Shown: piece after piece, positions 13,401 through 25,400 of the stretch
Position numbering within the stretch: position 1 is the stretch's first letter
Layout of the letters: every line of letters starts with the position of its first letter
Origin: Owenia fusiformis
Lineage: Eukaryota; Annelida; Polychaeta; Sabellida; Oweniidae
Direction: 5' to 3'
DNA length: 64,000 bases
NCBI GenBank assembly: GCA_903813345.2
Contig: CAIIXF020000004.1
Location: 14,887,196 to 14,951,195, forward strand
Notes under the pieces: generated by a model
The model's database searches: none
Seen by the model: the letters and a program-made list of their open reading frames with translations, nothing else
Told to the model about the DNA's origin: nothing
Program-made: the position numbers and the translations under genes

Positions 13401-16400
13401 TCAAGGAGAAACTGGCAATAGTTAAGGTATGTGGCCTGGTTGACTAAGCCATCCATTTTATTGAGAAAACAGTTGTGAGGCAACTGTCAACATTAAAGGG
13501 GCAACAAGGACTGTAGAGAGAAAATCCGAACATTTATATTTTTTCTGAGCTATCAGGTCAATATTTCACTTAACACCTTCTTTGACATACATATTTTCTA
13601 AAAATGTATGTATAAACTAACAATTTCAACATTAAGAAGTGTAAATTCAGTTAAAAGCTTCTATAAAGGGAGTCCCACTTATAGATTTATAAGATCCAGT
13701 ATGTTTCAAGAGAAATATCAGCTAAAATAATGTTCATCCAGGGGGTTTCTTTGTAGATAATGAAAATATATGTTAGTCTTGATGAAATATCAAAACTTAA
13801 ATATATTTTGACACTGGCCGATGATCGTTGAATGGCCCCCCTGCACCAATTGTTGCACCTTTAAAGTTTATCATAAGAAATGCACGTTTTTTATTGAAAA
13901 TGATTTTTTGGATAATCACAAGGATATTTATATTATGGATGAACTATGAGCACTGGGTTTTAGGAGGAATAATAGCCAAGTTGCAATTTTAATAAAAGAT
14001 AAACATATTAGCAGTTGTTCATTTGGCATCAAAAGGAGTGGAATATTTTCAGGAACAAAGAAGATCAGACCTAGTTCTAGTAAGTCCAGTGAGAAGAACC
14101 AAAGATAAACAGAAAGAAAGAAGTGCAATTAAAAGATTAAAGGTCAGTTCATACATTAATCATGTTCATTTTTGTAAAATCAATCTCCTTGATTCATTTA
14201 TTAATTCATGAAGAAAATACGTAATAGAATACCGTAAACTCTTTAAAATAGAAACATTGCCATGTTGGCAATCATAATAAGTAATTGCTTGATGATAAAC
14301 GTCTACCAATGTCTATAGATTAAAAATCAAAATTTGTTTAACTTTTGTTTTGTATTTACTCATTGGATCATAGTGATTATTTACAAGATTCTAAATATGT
14401 TGCCCTGGAGAAGTATAAATTGATTTGGTTTATCAAATATAGGGTGAACTAGAAGATCGCAGAGATGAACTAGAGGGACTGGATCTTGCAATAGAGTCAC
14501 AAAAGGCAACTCTTCAATTTATGAAGGAGGAGGAAAGAAAGTTGGGAAATGAAAAGGAGGCTGCCAACATAGAGTTAAATGACTTGAGAAGAGCCAATGC
14601 ACAAATCAACCAGAGAAGGTATGTTTAGCCACGGGATCAGTGTTTTATTGTTTCATCCAGCTCTGTCAAGACTTGTGAAGCTGAATTGTTTTGTTAATGA
14701 TGCAGTATGATAACTATAATGGCAAATTTACTCTTATGCCATATGTAGATATATTAAAGGTCTATGACATATTGTATGAGGCCAGTCAGTCTGTTGAGAT
14801 TCTTATTCGTGTCTGTACTGGTCTACAAAAATTGCAATTGTTTCAGAGAGTATCTTGAGGGCAGATTAGATGCAGAAACTGAAGAATCTGATTATGACCT
14901 AGATGAGGAATACAGAGATCAAACCCTGCGTGGAAGGCAGAAATATCTCCTGAATGAGGTCAAATGTTTGGAGACAACTTTAGCAAAGCGTCGTGCAGAA
15001 TTAAGACAATCTGATAGACTTTTAGCAGAGTGTCAGAGTGATTTGGCAGCTGCTAGGGATGAGGTATTTGTTCATAACTATAGATATAACTTACGCACAT
15101 TCAGATAATTTATGTACATGTGTCGAGATTAACTAGTGAAGTATAGCAGAGCATTTGACAGGAATGGGGAAAGAACTAATATATGTTTATTGTATTACAT
15201 ACCTAGTGAAACATTTGTATGGAAATCAGTGGTAAAGTTAGTGGGCTATATCCACCGATATTATCCAATTACTCCGAAATAGCCTCCTTCCCTCGTTTTG
15301 ATAACAGATTCTTTAATAACCATAACAATATCATGACGCCATGTTTCATTTCGATCAAATTCTACTCGCACACAGATGTGTGACGTCATTGATACAAAGT
15401 AGTCACGGGAATAAAGGTATGTAATACATCAGTTATGTCACTATGATGTGAAATATGCCTTCGTTCTTGCCCAAATATAGAGCCTCCCAAGGTCCGCCTA
15501 TATTGGGCATATTCACGCCATAGTTGCATAACCTCAAAATATCAAACCTTCCCCTCTTCCTTCTTCCACAGGCAATGGTTACAGTACAGAAATATGACAC
15601 TGCAAAGGCTGAACTTGGAACCACAGTGCAAGAAGTTACTGAAATAGATAGGAGAGCAGACGTTGCTGGTAAAGAACTGATTGAGCTTACAGAGAAGGTG
15701 AAGAGTCTACAAGAAGAGGTGGAAGTCCTTGAGACCAGAAAGTCTGAACAAGAGGAAACCCTAGCTGGAATCAATAAGGTAGGTTTAGAAAAGTTATTTA
15801 TTAATATAATTTTTTTTTTCCTGAGACGTATACATTATTAATATTTTATATCTCATGACAATTTTTGTCCATTGATTTGGTTTTAGCCATAATACATATT
15901 TTAGAAGACATATACAACATATTCAAAATGGAGTTAATGCTTTTGTATATCAACATACAGATCTTTATCAGGAAAACCAGAAATAAAACAAGATAATTGA
16001 AACTAACCATTGACATTTTTGTATTCAGGTGATTGCCTCTAGGGATGCCGAATTCCAACAGCTTGATAGAGAGATGCAAAAAACCAAGGACAAGTAAGAA
16101 TATTAAAATACCTGATATTATAGTTATACTAATATACAAAAAAATTATGAATGGCCAATGAATCGTACCTTTCAACTGTTACTTCATAACATACAACAAT
16201 CCTATCTATTAGTTTCCATTCATAATCAGTCAGGCAAATTTGAATGGCTGAGATAAATTTAAGATGCTCTTTCTTTGCTTTCTCAAAATATTGCCATCCA
16301 CACACTACATCTGAAATTCATGTCGAGGTAATTTATATATTTTACTGGTCACGTCCTGTCTGTCAATGAAATACAGTTAACATTGGCTTTTATCATTGAG

Positions 16401-19400
16401 TAATTTTACAGCCACATGGAACTCCAGGAGGAAATAGAACAAGTGAAGTTACTGGAGGAAGACAAACTTAACTTTCTTCGTGAGAGTGAGGAGATGTTAA
16501 ACAATAGAAAAGCTGAACTAGCTAAAATATCAGACCATGTAAGTTATCCAGTTGGTTTGACTATTTTTCTATGTTGTCCTTGGTGTGGAAGAAATTTATG
16601 CCTCAATTTATTCAAATATAAGACCATGTACATTATGTCATGGAGGATTGGTTAGTTTTCATTCAGGTTTTATTGTATTCATTAGCATGTGTCTGGTACT
16701 TTTTTTCAACATTTTCATTATGGTAGATTTTATTTTCTAGATTGAGAGCGAGAGAGGGGAGCTTGAACACATTGATAGAGAAGTAGGTAAAAAAGCTACA
16801 GAGCTAGCACAACTTGAGAAACAACAAAGTGATAGAAATAAGGAACTTGCTCAGCTTGGAAAGGAAGTGGAATCAGAGATCAATGCACGTCGGCATGAGA
16901 TTCAGGTATTTTAAATTTTGAACATATTGAAAGGAATAAGTGCAATATCAATAAAAAGCCTTTTCATGGTGACATATAGTTTTTTTGCCATTGTTTTATG
17001 ACAGGCATTTGGAATTTGACATTTTTGTAAACAGTTTGTAAGTCGTACCATTTTTCGTGCAGTTGATAATTTAAACATTTGCTTATTTAAATGACAAGTT
17101 AGCCTTCTGTCGAACAAAATATCTTCTACAGAGATTTATTTGTAAACATTGCATACCTGAATGATGCATGATATCAGTGTCATTTTTGTGCAAAATATAT
17201 ACTGTATGTATACGAGGGTAGATCATAAAGTTCTCATAATATCTCTCTAATTTCTTTATTTTTCAATATATTCCAATGAAATTTTCACAGAATGTACAGC
17301 ATAGAATGTCTTATTAATTCTTGTTATGAAGCATGACAATCATCCGTTATGCGATCACACAATTCACATGACCATTATAATAGTTCACAACAGTCAAGAG
17401 CACATATTATTTGACAATTTAATGTGTTTGATAGCTTATTTGACAACTTATTATGTATTTAAACATGGTTTGCCCCGGGTGCCTTGATTTCAAGTTACTA
17501 TGGCAACCATTTCTTATTTAATGTTTGTGTTATTTTGAATATTGTTTGCTGGATTAATATACCATTCTATGCTGCACATTCTGTAAAAATTTCATAGAAA
17601 ATTATTGAAAAATAAAGAAATTAGAGAGATATTATGAGAACTTTATGATCAACCCTCGTATATCATCATTTAGGAAACTAGTGAAGTTCTAAGTAGTCTC
17701 CACCAACAAGAGGAACAGATTTCTTCTGCTATACAAGATAAAAAATCGCATCTTCATGATTTAGAACTTGATATAAAAGATCAGGAAGCAAATTTAGAAC
17801 ATTTGGATGGTACTCTCACAAAGCATAAAATGGAGCTTAAGTCTGTATTAGAGTCGTTACGTGATGGTAAATTGGATGAAGAAAAGTTAAAAGAGTCAAA
17901 TTCGGCATCACTTGCTGAGTTGGAAAAGTTAAGGAATGCAACATTAGAGGTTTGTACAGCCTGGGAACTTATGTTGAATGCAATTAAAAGTAAAGTGGGA
18001 ATTTAGATAATACTTATTTTGAATAAAACTGCCAACTACAATAATTTGGAGGAACTCTGTACTTCAATATGATGTAAACAATCTTATTGCAAAAATCTTA
18101 AATGATACTGGAGGATAAGCCCTGTTATCAAAATTAACTAGATTAAATGCACACTTAGATCTTTGTCGTAAATCTACATGTATAATGCTTTTCACAAGGT
18201 TGCATGAATTGAGCTCAGCAACTTATAGAATTATCTTATTAGTGACATCATTTGTAGGAAAAATCCCTATACAGCAATATTAATGATGCAGTTAACAAGA
18301 AGCAGCAAGAAGATGAACGACTGAAGCAATCAATTGAAAGAGAACATATACGAGTGAAGGAACTACAGACTGAGAGGGACACCTTGGTGGCTAATGTAGA
18401 ATCTCTCACACAGCAGAAACATTATATACAAGACACTTCCAGGGATTTGGAGGCAAAGGTTGAACAGTTGAAAAAGTAAGCATTGATATTGTATTGTTAC
18501 TAGAAATGTTTTTTTTTTTAAATTCCAATTCAATTTATTTATTTCATAATTCTTATATGATATACACGATTAAAACAAGCCGCTAGACACCCTAGTGGGT
18601 ATATGTAATATATAATACTTATGTTGAATAAAACTGCAATGGCAACTACAAAATTTAGAGGAACTCTGTACTTCAATATGATGTTTACAATTTTTTCGCA
18701 AAAATGACACTAAACACTAGTGGGTATAGAGAATCATAACAACTTGAACTTGAGGTTGAAAAAGTATTATCCCAATGGATTTGGTTGTTCAATTGAATTG
18801 GTAGATATCTCTTAGCAGAAATGAAGCTAAATTACATTTTGTTTATTCTCAAAATCTGTCCAAAGGAAACTAATTGATATCCAAGATTCTGCATCTCTAA
18901 AGTTCACTGTGCATTCTAGTCCGTTCTGATAGAACTGGAAATTATTTGAAATTGATAACACATACATATTCTCCAAAAAAATAATTGAAAGGTATAATTG
19001 TTGTCTATTTGAATAATTTTTGAAAACGTTTCCAGATATTGGAAAAGTTTAAGGAATAATTCCCCAATCAATGTACATATTTTCTTTTTTAATCAGGAGG
19101 TATAATCAGATAGAAGACAAGATATCAACAGAACAGACTCGACATGATGTGTTACATGGTGAAGTAACCCAGAGAGAGGCTGAGCTTGAAGAGATGACAT
19201 CATTAAAATCAGCACTTCAGCGTGACCTCCAGTCATTAAGAAAACATGTGAAAGGTGTATTATCCTACTGTTCTTCTTTAGAACTGTGAATCTTTTGCCA
19301 TTAGTAATATTGAGCAACATGGTTTTAGTTGTTTTCACCAAAGAGAGGAGGCTATATCTACAATGCTCTTCAAATGTAATATGAAACACTGTTGGTTTTG

Positions 19401-22400
19401 GCAAAAGTCTTTTTTAATTGCAAGTACCATCACTTCATATATTTTGTTAATGATAGTCTTCGAAACAAAGTTTTCTGATAAGTAGTTTATAAAACATTAA
19501 TGTAATGTGTGTTAATATTTCAGACCAGAAAGTTAAAGCAAGATCCAAACAGGATGAACTAGATGAGGTCAAGGAAACACATAGTGATCTAGAAGAGGTA
19601 TGGTATAGAAATATATTTTTGTTATTAATTTATTTGACTAATGCGTACTGATATGTCAGTAGCCCAAAATAACTAATTACTTCCATTTTCAGGATTTGAA
19701 ACTCCTAACCAGTCAGAAGCAAGAGATGTCATTAGAAATTACTGCCATGCGAGACACAATCAGAAATCTTCAAGCCCAATGTGATGAAAACCTGAGAGAG
19801 AAGGATCGTAGTGAAATACAACTAGAGGACGTCAAGAGACAAATTGCAGATTTACAACAAAGAAATCTAGAGGGTAGAGAGGTGGGTCAATGGAAGAAAG
19901 TTATTTCCATATTGTTGTTTTTACATTAGATTAGTTCCCTTATTGTAATAACATGATACTGTAAAGGGAGAGAAAGGTTACAAAATGTCATGTTTCATAT
20001 TTTCAGACATTATCTAGAGTTCGTGAGGGAGCTCGCAATGAAGAAACACGAATTACAGAGGTATTTTGTTCAGTTTATTGTATAAAAACTCAGTCAAATT
20101 TTAATTACAGCAGAAAAGTTTATACAGTGCACAAAGAGGTATACAATATATATTTGAACTCCATGTTTTATCTTATTGATGTGTCACATTTGTCACAAAT
20201 TGTTTTGAGCTTTTTTGAGTCATGGTTTTGCAAACTTTTGTTTTAATTACATGCATGTTTTTTTACTTTTTTATTATTCATTTTTAGTTTTTACACATTT
20301 TGCATATGTGCACGACAATGCATCGTGGTGTTATTTTGCTATTATTTTCGCCTGCTACTAATGTTCAATTTTTGTTTTGTACATGGCTTACCGTACCTCA
20401 TTTGAATGATATCACTTTTGTAAGATAATTCTCAATACTTATCCCACTATAGTCCTGTTTTGGTTCATTTTTATCTGTATACCAATTGCCAGATTCCTAA
20501 CCTTATGTAAAAGGTGTTGATTTGATAATTTAAATGTTCAACTGGATTATAATTCCTTTAAGAAAATCCTCAAAAGTTGGTGAATGGTATAAAAATGGTG
20601 TATATTTGAACCACTGGTAACTTCTATAATCCTGTATTGAATAAATCTTCAAATTTACTCCAAAAAAACTTTCCATCATTTGAGGTGTTATTTACAATGG
20701 TTATTCTGCATTGTTACAAAAATATCATTCAAATGCATTTCCCTAAAATCAGTCTTACTCAAAATATATCATGCAATGTGGCAGGGTTTTTCTATTCATG
20801 TGAACTTCATGGTATACAGATCATATTTCTTAAAGTTCCTCATGTATGCCTTTCAGTTTATGTATATTTGCTTTATTCCATACTAATATATCACTATTTT
20901 TCTCTACTTTGCAATTTTATGAGATTCCTTTTTTGATTGTTTTTATTCACATTTTTGCACCTTCACTTCAGTTGCTTAGCTCGGCCAATAGGGATCTTTG
21001 CAGCATTCAGTCCGAAACTGCTCTCCATAAAGATGAATTGCAACGCACTAATGCACAGCTTGAAAACACAAAGGTAGAAGTGGAACACAACTTTGATGTT
21101 TTTTTGATCTCATACTCATTTTTTACATTTTTTATTATTTCATATCATTATTCTCATTTCATTTTGACATTGTTCATTTAATGCACTGCATTTTCTCACC
21201 TTCTTTGTTTTGCAAGCATACATATTTAAAGTATGTTAATCTCATCCATTAGATTAATAAATTTGACAGAATTGTACCTGGACTTAATATCTTGGAGTTA
21301 GGCAAAGTAATCATTGAGACCAGGTCTTTCTATATTTCTAAAGTTTATTGCAAAGTAAAAGGGTCTGCAATTTTGATCCTAGTAAATCATTTCTTTTCTG
21401 AAAAGTATCATATCTTTCAAATCACATGCCTAGTAAGTAGAAATTTAAATTGTAAAAGATCATGGTTTTACTATGGTCATGAGTGATTTTTATATATTCA
21501 CACATAGCTAGTCAAATAGTGTCCAATTCAAGCCAATCAAACCTTGTCTCAAAGAGATAATTTGCCAGTTATGCTATTAAGCCAAGGTATGATTTTGAAG
21601 TGTATGCTAATAAATGCACAAACCTTCGACATACATTTTGATTTACACCCATTAAAATGTATCATGTATTTTTAGACTGAATTAACTAGGCTTTTGAAGT
21701 GTATTTTAATAAATGCAAAATCCTTCTACATACATTTAAACCCATTAAGATGTATCATGTTTGTTTTAGACTGAGCTAACTAGACTCGGGAGAACACAGG
21801 AGAAATACATTCAGTTAGAATCCAGAGTCAAGGATCTGGGTAGGTCATATCTACAATATATCAAATTGACATAGCCTAGAAGAAAGTATATATGGATTCT
21901 GACTAATTCACATCTAGTGGACAAAATAGAAAATTTTGGTTTACTTCACACTGTTCAAAAGTTTTAAAAATTGAATTTAAAAAATAAGTTGATGGGGATA
22001 TAGTAAGATGTATAGATTTACCTCAACATAAGACAACACAGACAATTTATTATTCATGTTAACCGGAGTGGATTTTGAAAAATAAGTTTATTTTTTTAAT
22101 ATATATAGTGAGATGTGTAATGACTCAGCTTTTTAACAAGTATAACAGATATTTTAATAAAAAGGTTGTTTAAAGTGACAGTCGTTTTTCTTTAATGTGA
22201 ATAATTCAAAGCTCCTAGATCCTAAGTATTTTCATTCAGAACAAGAAATAGTTGAGAGGACCACTGAAAAGAACCAGTTATCCGAGGCCTTGAATATGTC
22301 TTATGTAGAGCTACAGAATCTAAGAGCACAGATAACACAGGTAGGCTGAAATTGATTGTTAATATGATCCAAGTTGGACAACATTTGGACTTTTTTTGAT

Positions 22401-25400
22401 TATGATATGTACAAATCAATGTAACTTTTGTAAGCTTTAAAATAATATATGACTCATACTATGGAGACTTTGGTATATGTTCGCCTAGGGGGCATTCTAG
22501 CGGGACACCCTGTATATGATTAATTCCATGAATCGTCTGAGTTAATCAATCAAATTCCTTTTGCTGTATGAAGATTATAAAATATTAGGTAATGTAACGA
22601 TTCTCTGAAATTGTTATCTTTATAATTAGACTATATCTACTATGTTAATATTTTAGCACTTTAACAAAAAGTTGCTTCAACTATTTGTTTGACCATCTTA
22701 TTTCCTTTATAGGATGGTGTCTTAAGGATGGAGCAAATCCATGATTTAGAATCTGAATTAGAGGCAGTCAGGGAGCAACTACGTGCAACGACAAAGGTAG
22801 TGTGCTTTATCTCACATATATGTGCTGTTCTGTCACATTAAAGAGAGAATCAGAGATAGCGAGCGGGCTAGACAAAAAATTGTTTCAATTTTAGAATATT
22901 TTTGGCTCATGTCATTCCTTGTCATGTCTATTTTCTAAAAATCACAAAAGTGCATACTTTAGTCCAGGAAAACTAAAGATTTTTACAATAATGTATCATT
23001 TTTCTATAAGAATGGTTACCATTCTTATTATTTGGGAGAAGTTAAACATTTTTCACCCATTTTTGCACTTTGAATCATTAATAACTTCACCAATTTATAA
23101 CATATTGCGAATCTTTTGGGAGATATTGTATTTGATATTGTAAGGAATAGATTGGGAGGTCAAATATAAACGTTGCTTGTAATTTTGTCACCCCCTATAG
23201 ATCTGATTCTGCCTTTAATTCAAGTAGATTATAATCACTGCTCTGTACTGTATTTTGTAAAATCATTCAGCATCTACAACTTCAAACCTCCAATAACTAT
23301 AAATTTCACAGATTTTGTATTACATATTTTTAACTCCTTTATGCCTCGAATGTTCTACACACTCATGGTAACTAAAATCATCATTGTTGCAGCCTGATGT
23401 AATTTTCAACTGTCTTCGTCATCACTGTTTTGGCTCTACTTTTTTGTGTATGTAGCCCTTTTATTCGGTCCCTTTGTAGAATAAAATATCTGAGCACAAG
23501 TGCCAAAGGGAAAGGACCAAAATCTGTTGCAAAAAAGCAAACTCAATTCTATAGCAGTCATAAGAAAAACAAATCCCATATATCCCAATATTGATGACCC
23601 AAAATAGCTTCATTATGTACTGTTACCATTTTAGGAATTAAAGAAGGAAAAACGTACTGCAGCCAGTCAAATACAAGAACTTCAGACCTTATCACAGGAC
23701 CACTGTCAACGGGCAAATAGACTGACTGAAGAACTAAATAATCTACACACTCAATACATAGCACTACAAAGAGAGGTATCTGCATTACACTCCCAATTCG
23801 CAGTACTGTAGCAAAAACGGTACCATACAGTACTGTTGGAGATTGACTGTGTTATCATTATGTATCACTTAAAATATTGTATTATTCTCATTTAGATTTG
23901 AAAACATATCAATATCAACTATTTTATTTTGAGAAACCAAGATTTCCGTACCAAAATGATCAGTATCTACTATCTATATATTTTGAAGAAAATTATAACA
24001 TTTTCATTCCTAAGTACAATTTGTTCAATAAATGCTATGTTTCAGTTGTAGAGTGGGGTAAATATGTAATAGAAGTCGAAATAATACAAAGATTAGGACT
24101 AAGATAAGAGCTAATATTGCACCAGCGTATAAAAGTCTACTGTATTTTTCTATTCTGTTTCACAGTTAAGAATCAAAGAACAAAGCAGAGAGAAGGACAG
24201 CAAGTTGGAAAACGCTTTATATCAACTTAAATCTGATATAAAAGAGGTTGGATATATTTTCATTATGATTTAATTTTGTACATCTGTAAATAATATTGCT
24301 ATTTTGTTTGTAAAAATAAGAATAAGTATTAGTTACTTTATAATGCAGAACAAGTTTTATTGATTCATATTATTATTCCTTATATAGAAAAAGGTTTTAC
24401 ATATCTTGCACTTATTAAAACAGGTAGTTTTGCATCATAACAACATTCGGGATATACAATTAACTGGTCCAGGTAGATAGATCGAAGGATTGCATCTAAT
24501 AATTTGATCCTGAATCTTGCAATGACGTTTTCCAATGTTTACAAGGCTTAAGAACACCATATCATTGGCAAAATGGATGTTTATCTATTTACAGGAAGTT
24601 TCTCAAGGTTTACAGGAGTTAGAGAAGTCTAGACTGGTTGACAACACAGGAGTAGAAACTGATATATTGTATCAACAAAAAGAACACATAGAAAAACATC
24701 TGCTGACTTTAAAGCAGAACTTGAGACTAGTAAGTCCTTTATAGTCTTCAATCAAGAAAATTAAAATGTACCTTAAACAGATAACTGTGTAATAAATAAC
24801 TGGCTTGCTGGAACCTTGAGATGTAATGATAATGAAGACATCTTGTTATGTCAACAATTGTTGTGCTTACACTATGAAGAAATTTCGAGGAAGAACACAT
24901 GTTTCCCACTGTTTTTTTATAAACAGATTTTATTTCCATTATCTTATCAAGTACAGGTCATACAAGAGGGATTCAATTCCTAGTGGCATTTTAGGTGTCC
25001 TTCATTGTAGCATTTACAATTTATTGTCATGGTTTTTTATAATGAAATACTTAAAAAAGAATGAATATATCCGCATTTTATCGGAGAGTTCAGTAGATAG
25101 ACCTACCATATGAATGTCCTTAAAAGTCCAATAACACTGATTAAGATGCATATTTTTAAAGCAAAAAACAACACAGGTTTTTTATGTCTCCAGGTCCATG
25201 AAGATTTTGACGATGTGCCAACCAGGGAAGTCACATTGAGAGATAGAGAGAAGTCTGTCAGAAAAGACAAAGAAAATCTTGAGTTTCAACAGCAACAGGA
25301 TGATATAAAAGTAAGGATACTACTGACTTATGATTCAATTTTTATGTCACCACCAGATATAAGTGTTGTAGTCTTCAACTTTTTGTGAATTGCGGTTGGT

